DNA of 62,568 nucleotides, taken from NCBI GenBank assembly GCA_028288725.1, contig JAQGIC010000046.1, forward strand, positions 1 to 62,568, in the 5' to 3' direction. The notes below the pieces were generated by a model. That model was not told the origin of the DNA. It did no database searches and saw nothing but the letters and a program-made list of their open reading frames with translations. Shown piece after piece: positions 1 through 8,717 of this stretch (its first letter is position 1; each line of letters opens with the position of its first letter). The position numbers and the translations under genes are program-made. This stretch comes from Rhodospirillales bacterium. Its GTDB lineage: Bacteria; Pseudomonadota; Alphaproteobacteria; ATCC43930; CGMCC-115725.

Positions 1-185
1 TCGAACACGGTTCGCAGCAGCAGACCGGCCTCGTCCGAATTGATGACCGTGCAACTGCCATCGCGCCGCTCGACCAGCGGATAGCGCGGCCCGAGCGACG
101 CCCCGTCGTCATCGACGATCAACCCGATGGCGGCCGGCCCGCGATCGTAAAGCCTCCGTCCTTCACCCGCGAGATTCGCCAGCAC
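1..185 (-). CDS. Hypothetical protein, N-terminal part (cut by window edge)
   Basis: An open frame runs off the left edge on the minus strand. It begins with GTG at 185, preceded by a GGAGG ribosome binding site five bases upstream, and stays open for 61 codons to base 1. The visible protein includes LIVDDDGASLGPRYPL followed by VERRDGSC, with no signal peptide or membrane segment. I do not recognise the family. It lies 88 bases downstream of the methyltransferase gene on the same strand, so the two could be co-transcribed. The start is reasonably supported by the ribosome binding site; the function is unknown. Confidence 0.5.
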   Translation of the reverse strand, partial: MLANLAGEGRRLYDRGPAAIGLIVDDDGASLGPRYPLVERRDGSCTVINSDEAGLLLRTVF

Positions 186-273
186 GCCGCCCTCCGTACC
201 GATTTTGGGCGATACTGGAACAAAACAGGAACTTTGGCAAACTATCCGGCACAATTCTTCGGGTGCGCCCGTC

Positions 274-1116
274 TCACGCCCTTCGGAAATACAGGCCGCT
301 GTAGAATGGGGCGGAGAGCGCGGGATGGAGCGGGATTTCGAGCGCCATGTGATGGATCGACCATTGGTCGACCAGCGCGTAGCCCAGCGCCCGCATGCCG
401 TCGGTCAGGCCGTGCCGGTCGTGGATCACGCAGGCGGCGAGTCCGAAGCCCGCGTCCTGCACCGTGGCGACGCTGGGCCCGTCGTTGAGTGGCGTGCGGT
501 TGACCAGTACATGGGCCGGCCGGCGCTCCAGCGCCGCCAGCATCTCGGGCAGCGGCCGTTCGAAATAATGCAGCGCCCCGGAGGCGAGCCAGACCTCGGC
601 CCCGTCGGCCGCCCCTAGGCCGTCGGCGAATTCCAGCCGGTCCGCGACGCCCCGGCGCCGGGCGAGCCGACGCCCGAGCCGGACCGTCTGCGGCAGATCG
701 AACACCGTCCAGCGCATCCGCCCGGCATTGGGCAGATAGTCGCGAAAGCAATAGAACAGGGTGCCGGCATTGCCGCCCAGATCGAACACCCGGAAATCGC
801 CCTCGACCCGCGCCAGATGGAACAGCACCGGATAATCGCTGATGCGCGGGACCCTGGAAAAGCCGAGATGCTGGCGCCGGTTGGTCTTCGTCTGATGCAC
901 GCCGGGCAGATAGCGCGCCGCCGTCGCCGTCGCCATGGCGAGGCTCGGGAACGGGCGCCGGAACCCCAGCAGCCAGCCGGCCGCCATCCGTCCGGCCCGC
1001 GTGGCCGGCGGCCGGCCCAGGACCGGCCGCAGCCGCGGCACCCGCGCGAGCCGGAGCAGCAGGGCGGCACAGAACCTGACCCGGAACAGCGCTGCCCGTC
1101 GGATGGGATCGTACAT
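274..1116 (-). CDS. Class I SAM-dependent methyltransferase, TIGR04325-like
   Basis: A 280-residue soluble protein. The SAM-binding loop is visible as FRVFDLGGNAGTLFYCF near residues 108-124, followed by a TVFDLPQTV strand typical of Rossmann-type methyltransferases. The overall pattern (ARYLPGVHQT ahead of the fold, then SGALHYFE and NRTPL motifs) resembles the TIGR04325 family of putative methyltransferases, which often sit in polysaccharide or O-antigen loci. The substrate cannot be read from sequence. A longer open frame overlaps it but is a shadow. The neighbours do not give a pathway: a partial unknown gene lies downstream and a divergent CoA-transferase upstream. Confidence 0.72.
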   Translation of the reverse strand: MYDPIRRAALFRVRFCAALLLRLARVPRLRPVLGRPPATRAGRMAAGWLLGFRRPFPSLAMATATAARYLPGVHQTKTNRRQHLGFSRVPRISDYPVLFHLARVEGDFRVFDLGGNAGTLFYCFRDYLPNAGRMRWTVFDLPQTVRLGRRLARRRGVADRLEFADGLGAADGAEVWLASGALHYFERPLPEMLAALERRPAHVLVNRTPLNDGPSVATVQDAGFGLAACVIHDRHGLTDGMRALGYALVDQWSIHHMALEIPLHPALSAPFYSGLYFRRA

Positions 1117-1425
1117 CGTCGTGGCCTTCGGGAAACCACCGGTCAGAGTGGCGCAAACCCGCGCTTTTGATCCGTGTCAAATCAGCCGGCTCTAATATTG
1201 TCCCACGGGCCCGAGCGACCCCGCGTCGCCGCGACCATCGCCCGGCCGCGCTTGCGCAATCTTAGATTATTCCACAGACTTATAGAACAACCCTTCGTTT
1301 AGTCGCCTCGCGTTATCTGGAAAATCAAAGTTCCTAAGGTTGCCCCCCTCGCGCCCCTGCGCTACATCCTCTCCCCTCGGCCCCGGCCACCGTTCGGGCG
1401 GCGCCGCTGAACACGAGGAGCAGTC
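1117..1425. other. Divergent intergenic region, 309 bases
   Basis: No gene is seen between the methyltransferase (minus) and the CoA-transferase (plus). A weak sigma-70-like candidate on the plus strand is TTGATC at 1167-1172 and TCTAAT at 1191-1196 with an 18-base spacer. The segment 1255-1340 is A/T-richer than the surroundings and may hold a promoter. The CoA-transferase start is preceded by GAGGAG at 1413-1418. No repeat or RNA structure was recognised. Confidence 0.3.
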
Positions 1426-2577
1426 ATGTCGGTCACGGGCCCCCTTTCCGGCGTCGTCATCGCCGATCTCTCGCGCATTCTCGCGGGCCCCTATTGCACC
1501 CTGTTGCTGGCCGAGATGGGCGCTAGGGTCATCAAGGTCGAAACCCCGGGCACGGGCGACGACGCGCGGCATTACGGCCCGTTCGTCAATGGCAAGTCGG
1601 CCTATTTCGTCTCGATCAACCGCGGCAAGGAATCGATCGCGCTCGACCTGAAGAAGCCCGCGGACAAGGCGATCTTCGAGGCGCTGCTGTCCAAGGTCGA
1701 CGTACTGGTCGAGAATTTCCGGCCGGGCACCATGGAAAAGCTGGGTTTCGGCTGGGATCGGCTGAAGACCATGTATCCCAAGCTGATCTATGCCGCAGCC
1801 TCGGGCTTCGGCCATACCGGGCCTTATTCGCAGCATCCGGCCTACGACATGGTGGTCCAGGGCCTGGGCGGCATCATGTCGATCAACGGCCATCCGGGCC
1901 AGCCGCCGGCGCGCGTCGGCGTGTCGGTCGGCGATCTGGGCGCAGGCCTCTATACCGCCGTCGCGATCAATGCGGCGCTCTATCACCGCGCCATGACCGG
2001 CGAGACGCGCAAGGTCGATATCGGCATGCTGGATTGCCAGATGTCGCTCTTGGAAAATGCCATCGTCCGCTACAACACGACCGGCAAGGTGCCGGGCCCG
2101 CTGGGCGCGCGCCATCCGTCGATCACGCCGTTCGAGCCGTACCAGACCGAGGATGGCTTGCTGATCATCGCCGGCGGCAACGACACCCTGTTCGCCAAAC
2201 TGTCGGACGCGCTGGGCCTCGCGGCCCTGCCGGCCGATCCGCGCTTCCTGACCAACGATCTCAGGAGCCAGAATGCCGAGGCGCTGAAGGTGGCGCTGGA
2301 ATCGGTGCTGAGGACCCGCCCGATGGATCATTGGGTGGCCGTGCTGGAGCAGGCCGGCGTGCCGTGCGGGCCGATCAACACGATCGACCGCGCGCTCCAG
2401 CACCCGCAGGTCGCGGCGCGCAACATGCTGGTGACGGTCGACGATCCGGTCACCGGGCCGATCAAGGTCGCCGGCAACCCGCTGAAGATCGAGGGCTTCC
2501 CCGATCCCGCGACCCGGGCCGCGGCACCGGAGCTGGACGGCGACCGCGCGCGGATCCTGGCGGAGCTGGGGCTGTAG
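1426..2577 (+). CDS. CaiB/BaiF family (class III) CoA-transferase
   Basis: A 383-residue protein of the usual length for class III CoA-transferases, which move CoA between carboxylic acids. The N-terminus PLSGVVIADLSRILAGPYCT is the family signature, followed by LAEMGARVIKVE and VENFRPGTMEKLG. The catalytic aspartate should lie in the VDIGMLDCQM segment (near residue 203), by analogy with formyl-CoA transferase. The substrate is unknown; relatives act on succinyl-, formyl-, carnitinyl- or itaconyl-CoA. The ATG has a GAGGAG ribosome binding site seven bases upstream. It is transcribed alone, separated from the next gene by an inverted repeat. Confidence 0.9.
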   Translation: MSVTGPLSGVVIADLSRILAGPYCTLLLAEMGARVIKVETPGTGDDARHYGPFVNGKSAYFVSINRGKESIALDLKKPADKAIFEALLSKVDVLVENFRPGTMEKLGFGWDRLKTMYPKLIYAAASGFGHTGPYSQHPAYDMVVQGLGGIMSINGHPGQPPARVGVSVGDLGAGLYTAVAINAALYHRAMTGETRKVDIGMLDCQMSLLENAIVRYNTTGKVPGPLGARHPSITPFEPYQTEDGLLIIAGGNDTLFAKLSDALGLAALPADPRFLTNDLRSQNAEALKVALESVLRTRPMDHWVAVLEQAGVPCGPINTIDRALQHPQVAARNMLVTVDDPVTGPIKVAGNPLKIEGFPDPATRAAAPELDGDRARILAELGL

Positions 2578-2588
2578 TTTATAAAAAT

Positions 2589-2699
2589 CGTCATGGCCGG
2601 GCTTGACCCGGCCATCCACGCGTCCCCGCCTGAGCGACGTCGGTGAAAAGCCCGCGCGGCCCAAAGACGTGGATACCCGGGTCAAGCCCGGGCACGACG
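2589..2699. repeat. Intergenic inverted repeat with CCGGGCTTGACCCGG cores
   Basis: Two 32-base arms (2589-2620 and 2668-2699) are inverted copies of each other, matching at 28 of 32 positions. Each contains its own small stem, CCGGG CTTGA CCCGG. This type of palindrome is common between genes in alphaproteobacteria. It separates the CoA-transferase from the penicillin-acylase operon and may end transcription or be a dispersed repeat unit. Confidence 0.7.
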
Positions 2700-2734
2700 T
2701 TTAGAGAGATCGTAACCGCGACGGAGTCCTATGC

Positions 2735-5074
2735 ATGCGCTGGCTGAAACGCACGTCGCTGGTTCTGGTGTTGTTGGTCGTGGTGGCGCTGGGCGGCGGC
2801 TGGGCGTTCCTGGCGGCCTCGCTGCCGCAGATCAAGGGCGAACTGATGCTGCCGGGCCTGCGGCACCCGGTCAGCGTGGTGCGCGATGCGGCCGGCGTGC
2901 CGACCATCCGGGCCGACGACAGCCATGATCTCTATCTGGCGCTGGGCTTCGTCCATGCCCAGGACCGGCTGTGGCAGATGGATCTGCAGCGCCGGGTGAC
3001 CCAGGGCCGGCTGGCCCAGATCTTCGGCCGGGCGGCGATCGGCACCGACCGGTTCATGCGCACGCTCGGGCTCTATCGCCGCGCCGTCGCCAGCGCGCCG
3101 TTCATGTCGCCGGACTTCAAGGACGTGCTCGACGCCTATGCCCAGGGCGTCAACGATTTCATCGACAGCGGCAAGACGCTGCCGATCGAGTTCACTCTGC
3201 TGAACTATCGGCCCGATCCGTGGGTCCCGGGCGACAGCCTGGTGGTGGGCAAGCTGTTCGACCTGCAGCTGGCCGGCAATTTCCGGACCGAGCTGCTGCA
3301 CGCCAAGCTGGCCCAGACGCTCACGGCCGACCAGATCGCCCAGCTGTTCCCGGAATATCCCAAGGACGGGCCGGTGGCGCTCGCCAAGCTGGCGGAGCTC
3401 ACGCGCGGGCTGCCGATCGACCATCTGCTGGCGGCGCTGCCGGACGATGTCGGACCCCGGCGCGCGTCCAACAACTGGGTCGTCGACGGCGCCCATAGCG
3501 TGACCGGCAAGCCGCTGCTGGCGAACGACCCGCATCTGGATTATTCGGCGCCGCTGATCTGGTATCTGGCCCGGCTGGAGGCGCCGAACCTGACCTTGGC
3601 CGGCGCCACGGTCGCAGGATCTCCGGCCCTGATCCTCGGCCATAACGACCGGATCGCCTGGGGCTATACGACGACCGGCGCCGACGTCGAGGATGTGTTC
3701 GTGGAAAAGCTCGATCCGGCCGATCCGACCCATTACCTGACGCCCGACGGCTCCGCCCCGTTCGACAGCCATCAGGAGCAGATCCCGGTCAAGGGCGAGG
3801 CGCCGGAGACGCTGACCGTGCGCACCACGCGCCATGGCCCGGTCATCTCGGACCTGGCCGAGGTGCCGCTCGCCAAGCCCGGCACCGGGCTGGTCATGGC
3901 GCTCGAGACCAGCTACCTGATCGACGACGACCGGTCGAGCGAGGCGCAATGGCGCATGGGGCTGGCGCGCGGCTGGCCCAGCTGGGTCGAGGCGCTGCGG
4001 CTGTTCACCGCCCCCATGCAGAACATGGTCTATGCCGACCGCGACGGGAACATCGGCTTTTTCGCGCCGGGTCAGCTGCCGATCCGCAAGGCGGGCGACG
4101 GCGAAAGCCCCGTGCCCGGCTGGACCGGCGACTATGACTGGAACGGCTGGGTGCCGTTCGAGGAACTGCCCCAGGCGTTCAATCCGCCCTCGGGCCATTT
4201 CGCCACCGCCAACAACAAGATCGTGCCGGACAGCTATCCCTATCTGGTCAGCCACGATTGGGACGGGCCCTACCGGGTCGAGCGGATCGAGGCGGGCTTG
4301 GCCGAGACGCCGCGCCAGTCGATCGATAGTTTTGCCGCAATCCAGGCCGACGTGGTCTCGCTCAGCGCCAAGCATCTGTTGCCGTTGATGCTTGGCGGCG
4401 AGCCGGCCGACGCGCGCGCCAAAAGCGCCATGGATCTGCTGGCCCATTGGGACGCCAGGATGCTGGCCGACCGGCCGGAGCCGCTGATCTTCATCGCCTG
4501 GCTGAGGGCGCTCAACAAGCATCTCTATCAGCCGGCGCTGGGCGATGCGTTCGAGCGCTATTGGGCGATGCGGTCGCTCGCGACCGAGGGCGTGCTCGCC
4601 AGCCATCCGCAATGGTGCGGTGCCGGCGGCTGCCCCGCGGCGCTGCAGGCGTCGCTGAAGGACGCGCTCGACGAGCTTTCCGCCCGCTATGGCGCCGACA
4701 TGGGCGCCTGGCGCTGGGGCACGGCGCATCCGGCGCTGTTCACCCATCCGATCTTCCACCGGCTGCCGGTGCTGCGCCAATTGTTCGACCGCCAGGTGCC
4801 GGCCGACGGCAGCGCCGACACGGTCGAGGCCGGCGCGTTCCAGTTCGGCAATCCGGACGGGCCGTTCACCGACATCCACGGCCCGGCGCTGCGCGCGATC
4901 TATGATCTGAGCGACCTCGACAAGTCGGTGTTCTTGACGGCACTGGGCCAGTCGGCTCATGTGCTGTCGCCGCATTACGCCGATCTTCTGCCCCGCTGGC
5001 GCACGTTCGACTGGCTCCGGCTGCCGCACGATCCGCGGGGCGACACTCTCACGCTGGTGCCCCCCAAATCATGA
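2735..5074 (+). CDS. Penicillin acylase (penicillin G amidase) family protein
   Basis: A 779-residue Ntn-hydrolase precursor. Residues 7-27 form one hydrophobic segment that would direct the protein across or into the inner membrane. The FVHAQDRLWQMDLQRR motif lies in the alpha-subunit region. The nucleophile is Ser245 in RASNNWVVDG, where these enzymes cut themselves to expose a new N-terminal serine. The beta-subunit continues with LLANDPHLDYSAP, SPALILGHNDRIAWGYTTTG and FATANNKIVP. Family members hydrolyse penicillins, acyl-homoserine lactones or other N-acyl amides; the real substrate is not predictable. An in-phase alternative start is absent, and a second ATG at 2731 is out of frame. 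Its stop overlaps the next gene by four bases. Confidence 0.88.
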   Translation: MRWLKRTSLVLVLLVVVALGGGWAFLAASLPQIKGELMLPGLRHPVSVVRDAAGVPTIRADDSHDLYLALGFVHAQDRLWQMDLQRRVTQGRLAQIFGRAAIGTDRFMRTLGLYRRAVASAPFMSPDFKDVLDAYAQGVNDFIDSGKTLPIEFTLLNYRPDPWVPGDSLVVGKLFDLQLAGNFRTELLHAKLAQTLTADQIAQLFPEYPKDGPVALAKLAELTRGLPIDHLLAALPDDVGPRRASNNWVVDGAHSVTGKPLLANDPHLDYSAPLIWYLARLEAPNLTLAGATVAGSPALILGHNDRIAWGYTTTGADVEDVFVEKLDPADPTHYLTPDGSAPFDSHQEQIPVKGEAPETLTVRTTRHGPVISDLAEVPLAKPGTGLVMALETSYLIDDDRSSEAQWRMGLARGWPSWVEALRLFTAPMQNMVYADRDGNIGFFAPGQLPIRKAGDGESPVPGWTGDYDWNGWVPFEELPQAFNPPSGHFATANNKIVPDSYPYLVSHDWDGPYRVERIEAGLAETPRQSIDSFAAIQADVVSLSAKHLLPLMLGGEPADARAKSAMDLLAHWDARMLADRPEPLIFIAWLRALNKHLYQPALGDAFERYWAMRSLATEGVLASHPQWCGAGGCPAALQASLKDALDELSARYGADMGAWRWGTAHPALFTHPIFHRLPVLRQLFDRQVPADGSADTVEAGAFQFGNPDGPFTDIHGPALRAIYDLSDLDKSVFLTALGQSAHVLSPHYADLLPRWRTFDWLRLPHDPRGDTLTLVPPKS

Positions 5075-6321
5075 CGACGCCCCCGCTGCCCGCGCTGCCC
5101 ACTCTCGCCGATATCCAGGATGCCGCCCTGGTCATCCGCGACGCGGTCGCGCGCACGCCCAGCGTGGCGGCACTGGCGCTGGGCGCCGCATTGGGACTCG
5201 ACATCGTCCTGAAGCTGGAGACCCAGCAGCGCACCGGCTCGTTCAAGGAGCGCGGCGCGTTCTACAAGCTCTCGAGCCTGACCGCGGACGAGCGCCAGCG
5301 CGGCATCATCGCCATGTCGGCCGGCAATCATGCCCAGGGTGTGGCCTATCACGCCCAGCGCCTGGGCATCCCGGCGACCATCGTCATGCCCCAGGGCACG
5401 CCCTTCACCAAGATCGAGCGCACCGCCGGCTATGGCGCGCGCGTCGTGCTGCGCGGCGAGGGCTTGAGCGAGGCGCGTAAGGCGGCGTTCGAGATCGCGG
5501 CCACCGAAAAGCTGGTGTTCGTGCACCCCTACGACGATTTCCGCATCATCGCCGGCCAGGGCACCATCGCGCTGGAAATGCTGGCCGACCATCCGGACCT
5601 GGACGTGCTGGTGGTGCCGATCGGCGGTGGCGGCATGATCGGCGGCGTCGCGATCGCGGCCAAGGCGCTGAAGCCCTCGATCCGGATCGTCGGCGTGCAG
5701 ACCGACAGCTATCCCTCGATGCACCATGCCTTGAAGGGCCTCCCGGCACCCACGCCGGGCCAGACCGTGGCCGAGGGCATCGGCGTCAAGGACCCGGGCG
5801 TGCTGACCGAGGCGATCGTGCGCGCCCATGTCGACGAGATCGTGCTGGTCAACGAGGACAAGCTGGAACGCGCGATCGAGATGCTGCTCAGCCTGCAGAA
5901 GCTCGTCGCCGAGGGTGCGGGTGCCGCCGGCGTCGCGGCCTTGCTGCTCGATCCGGAGCGCTACAGGGGCAAGAAGATCGGTGTCGTGCTGTGCGGCGGC
6001 AATATCGACGCGCGCATCCTGGCCTCGATCCTGATGCGCGGCATGGTCCGCAGCGGCCGGCTGGTGCGGTTGCGCGCCGAGATCACGGATTCCCCCGGCG
6101 CGCTCGCCAAGGTCGCCCGCATCATCGGCGAGGCCGGCGGCAACATCGTCGAGATCTTCCACCAGCGCCTGTTTCACGACGTGCCGGTCAAGCTTGCCGA
6201 CCTCGACGTCGTGATCGAGACCCGCGACATCGTCCATGTGCGCGAGATCATGGCCAAGATGGACGAAGGCGGCTTCAAGACGCGGCTCTTGTCGAACTCG
6301 GCGCTGGAGAGCGGGCTTTAA
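5071..6321 (+). CDS. ilvA: Threonine ammonia-lyase with C-terminal ACT domain
   Basis: A 416-residue PLP enzyme that deaminates threonine (or serine) to 2-oxobutyrate. The PLP lysine is Lys59 in TGSFKERGA, followed by SAGNHAQGVAYHA. The glycine-rich cofactor loop is VVPIGGGGMIGG. Residues from about 330 on (EITDSPGALAKVARIIGEAG) form one ACT domain, matching the single-ACT type of catabolic or regulated threonine dehydratase rather than the double-ACT biosynthetic form. The start ATG overlaps the upstream stop as ATGA, implying translational coupling. It is followed two bases later by an aminotransferase, so this may be an amino-acid degradation or isoleucine-supply operon. Confidence 0.92.
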   Translation: MTTPPLPALPTLADIQDAALVIRDAVARTPSVAALALGAALGLDIVLKLETQQRTGSFKERGAFYKLSSLTADERQRGIIAMSAGNHAQGVAYHAQRLGIPATIVMPQGTPFTKIERTAGYGARVVLRGEGLSEARKAAFEIAATEKLVFVHPYDDFRIIAGQGTIALEMLADHPDLDVLVVPIGGGGMIGGVAIAAKALKPSIRIVGVQTDSYPSMHHALKGLPAPTPGQTVAEGIGVKDPGVLTEAIVRAHVDEIVLVNEDKLERAIEMLLSLQKLVAEGAGAAGVAALLLDPERYRGKKIGVVLCGGNIDARILASILMRGMVRSGRLVRLRAEITDSPGALAKVARIIGEAGGNIVEIFHQRLFHDVPVKLADLDVVIETRDIVHVREIMAKMDEGGFKTRLLSNSALESGL

Positions 6322-6323
6322 CG

Positions 6324-7436
6324 ATGGCGAAGTTTCCGAAGAACGAGATCATGTCCCTGGTCGGCGCCGCCGCGCGCTACGACCTGGCCGAAAGCTATGG
6401 GCCGGATCTGCGCCTGGGCGATCTGTTGGATGCGCAGACGCTCGGCGAGATGTCGCTCGGCTATGGCACGCCGGCCGGCGATCCGCGCCTGCGCCAGGCC
6501 ATCGCCGAGATGGTCGGCGTCGGCCCGGACGAGGTCGTGGTCACCGTCGGCGGCATGCAGGCCCTGTTCCTGGCGGCCTTCGTGCTGCTGGGTCCCGGCG
6601 ACGAAGCGGTGACGACCGCGCCGCTGTTCCCGCAGGCGCGCGCCGTGCTGGAGAGTGTCGGCGCCAACGTCCTGGCCGTGCCGGTCCCGTTCGCGCAAGG
6701 CTACCGGCCCGATCTGGCCGACTTCCGCCGGCTGCTGTCACCGAAGACAAAGCTGGTCAGCCTCGCCTCGCCGCAGAACCCGTCCGGCGTGGCGCTGTCG
6801 ACCGCCTTCCTCCAGGACCTGCTGGGCCTGATGGCCGCGATCTGCCCCGCGGCCCACCTGCTGATCGACGAAACCTATCGCGAGGCCGCCTATGGCCGGG
6901 ACCCGGTCGCCCCCAGCGCGGTGCGCTTGAGCCCCAAGGTGATCTCGACCGCGTCGCTATCCAAGGCCCATGGCGCGCCGGGCCTGCGCCTCGGCTGGGC
7001 CGCGACGCGCGATCCGGATCTGCGCGAACAGCTCGTGCTGGCGAAGTTCAATACGGTGATCTGCTGCTCGGCCGTAGACGAGGCGCTGGCGCTGGCATTG
7101 CTCGACCGGCGCGGACCGATCCTGGAGGAGCGGCGCCGGCGCATGGCGGACGGCTTGGCGCGGACAGCCGCCTGGGTCGAACGTCACGGGAACCTAGTCG
7201 ACTGGGTCCGGCCCGACGCCGGTGCCATCTGCTGCCTGCGGCTGAAGTCGACCCGGTTCGACGATGCCGCCGTCGCCCGCTTCCCGGCCGAACTGGCCCG
7301 CGACGGCGTCCGCCTCGCCGCCGGCTCCTGGTTCGGCGACGAGGCGCGCGTGTTCCGCCTGGGCTTCGGCCTGCTGTCGATGCCGGATCTGGACGCGGCG
7401 CTCCAGGGGCTGTCGGCGGCGCTCGCCCGGCTTTAG
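6324..7436 (+). CDS. Class I/II PLP-dependent aminotransferase
   Basis: A 370-residue fold-type I aminotransferase. The start ATG at 6324 is two bases after the upstream stop; a longer reading frame from 5991 is only an overlap with that gene. Visible elements are the substrate-side MSLGYGTPAGDPRLRQAIA, the cofactor ring-stacking region TVGGMQALFLA, the ASPQNPSG motif, LLIDETYREA with the PLP-binding Asp, and SLSKAHGAPGLRLGW with the PLP lysine at residue 214. The specific amino acid is unknown. It ends the operon of acylase, threonine lyase and aminotransferase, and a strong hairpin overlaps its stop codon. Confidence 0.88.
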   Translation: MAKFPKNEIMSLVGAAARYDLAESYGPDLRLGDLLDAQTLGEMSLGYGTPAGDPRLRQAIAEMVGVGPDEVVVTVGGMQALFLAAFVLLGPGDEAVTTAPLFPQARAVLESVGANVLAVPVPFAQGYRPDLADFRRLLSPKTKLVSLASPQNPSGVALSTAFLQDLLGLMAAICPAAHLLIDETYREAAYGRDPVAPSAVRLSPKVISTASLSKAHGAPGLRLGWAATRDPDLREQLVLAKFNTVICCSAVDEALALALLDRRGPILEERRRRMADGLARTAAWVERHGNLVDWVRPDAGAICCLRLKSTRFDDAAVARFPAELARDGVRLAAGSWFGDEARVFRLGFGLLSMPDLDAALQGLSAALARL

Positions 7437-7484
7437 AGCCTGATCCGATCAAGCCTGCTCGGCTTGATCGGATCAGGCTCTAAA
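7432..7484. terminator. Very long perfect hairpin between convergent genes
   Basis: A perfect 24-base-pair stem (7432-7455 with 7461-7484) closes on the five-base loop TGCTC. The stem includes the TAG stop of the aminotransferase. It is followed by TAAATATTTGATTTAG rather than a clean T-run. Lying between convergent genes, it probably ends transcription from both sides or blocks 3' exonucleases. Confidence 0.6.
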
Positions 7485-7507
7485 TATTTGATTTAGAGGG
7501 CGATTCA

Positions 7508-7534
7508 GATATGAGGCCGAGCAGGCCTCATATC
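7508..7534. repeat. Second perfect hairpin, loop GAGCA
   Basis: GATATGAGGCC (7508-7518) and GGCCTCATATC (7524-7534) are perfect complements around the loop GAGCA. This loop is the reverse complement of the TGCTC loop of the neighbouring 24-base-pair hairpin. It lies just past the stop of the cyclase gene on the minus strand and may be its terminator. Confidence 0.55.
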
Positions 7535-7540
7535 ATCGCG

Positions 7541-8713
7541 CTAAGGCAGCCGGGCGATCTCGACCGGATCCGGCACGCCTTTCAGCGCGTGCCAGCCGGC
7601 GCTGAGCCAGGGGCGCCCCGTGGTGCGGGCGAAGTCGGCCGACATCAGCATGGGCGTGCCCAGCGCCTTGGTCAGGGTCTCGATCCGGGCGGCGCGATTG
7701 ACCGCGGGGCCGACCACGTTGAACGACAGGCGCCGGAGCGAGCCGACATTGCCGTGAGTCACCTGGCCGATATCGAGGCCGACGCCGCATTTGATTTCGG
7801 CCACGCCGCGCGCCCGTCGTCCCTCGTTGGCCGCATCGAGCCCGACCAGCGTCTCGGCAACCGCATCCAGCACGCCCGCGGTCACCTGACCGTCGGTCGA
7901 GCCGTCGGGAATGGTGAAATAGATCATGATCGCGTCGCCGATATGCTGCACGACCTCGCCGCCGCGCTTTGTCGCGGCACTGCCGACCAGATCGAAATAT
8001 TCGTTCAGCAGATCGAGCAGCTCGCCCGTCTCCATGGTCTCGGTCAGGCGGGTGAAATTGCGCAGGTCCGAATACCAGATGACCGCGCGCATGCGGCCGC
8101 CGTCGCCCCGCTTGATCGAGCCGTCGAGAATGCTGGCACCGGCCTGCGGGCCCACATAGGTCTCCAGCAGGTTGATCGCGATATGGCGCAGCAGGCGCAC
8201 CTCCAGCGTGGCGCTGATCAGAGTAGCGATGATCTCCAGCTCGTTCACGTCCTCTTCGGTGAAGCCCCCCGGCGTATCGGTCGTGAAGCTCAAGCCGGCG
8301 CTGCGGCGCCGATCGATGAAGGCGAGCGGCACGATCATATAGTCGGTGCCGCCCTCCGCCCTGAGCTCCTCGAACAGCGGCAGGGACAGGACGGAGCCGT
8401 CGAGCCGGGCGCGCAGCGTGTGGCCGGTCTCGTCGACGATCTTGAGCGGGCTGCGGGCATATTGCGCGCTCATGTCCAGCGTATGCGGATTGAGCGTCAG
8501 CGCGAGCTCCTCGATGCCGTCGCGCGACCAGATGGTCCGGCCGCCGCTGAATTCCGGATCGAGCGTTTCCAGCAGCAGGCCCGATTTCCACAGTCCGTAG
8601 CCGAGATTGTTCAGGAGCCGGCACAGCGCCTGATGCAGCTCACCGATATCGGCGGCAGACCCCTGGCGTTCGGCCAGCCATTTGACGAAGGGCTTCAGAC
8701 GCTCCTGGCGCAT
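7541..8713 (-). CDS. Class III adenylate/guanylate cyclase with N-terminal sensory region
   Basis: A 390-residue soluble protein. The C-terminal cyclase catalytic domain (about residues 185-390) has the metal-binding AVIWYSDLRNFT segment, LNEYFDLVGSAATKRGGEVV, the second metal site in HIGDAIMIYF, and the VVGPAVNRAARIETLTKALG motif near the end. The upstream part (residues 1-180) contains a GAF-like region ending in VNELEIIATLISATLEVRLL. It probably makes cAMP in response to a bound signal. It starts four bases after the MarR gene, so the two form an operon. I cannot decide adenylate versus guanylate from the visible residues. Confidence 0.85.
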   Translation of the reverse strand: MRQERLKPFVKWLAERQGSAADIGELHQALCRLLNNLGYGLWKSGLLLETLDPEFSGGRTIWSRDGIEELALTLNPHTLDMSAQYARSPLKIVDETGHTLRARLDGSVLSLPLFEELRAEGGTDYMIVPLAFIDRRRSAGLSFTTDTPGGFTEEDVNELEIIATLISATLEVRLLRHIAINLLETYVGPQAGASILDGSIKRGDGGRMRAVIWYSDLRNFTRLTETMETGELLDLLNEYFDLVGSAATKRGGEVVQHIGDAIMIYFTIPDGSTDGQVTAGVLDAVAETLVGLDAANEGRRARGVAEIKCGVGLDIGQVTHGNVGSLRRLSFNVVGPAVNRAARIETLTKALGTPMLMSADFARTTGRPWLSAGWHALKGVPDPVEIARLP

Positions 8714-8717
8714 CGGC

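Noticed and set aside
2729-5029. A 766-codon open frame opposite the penicillin acylase gene
   Set aside because: It is rich in Arg, Gln, His and Asp with no family motif and is a high-GC shadow of a gene with clear domains.
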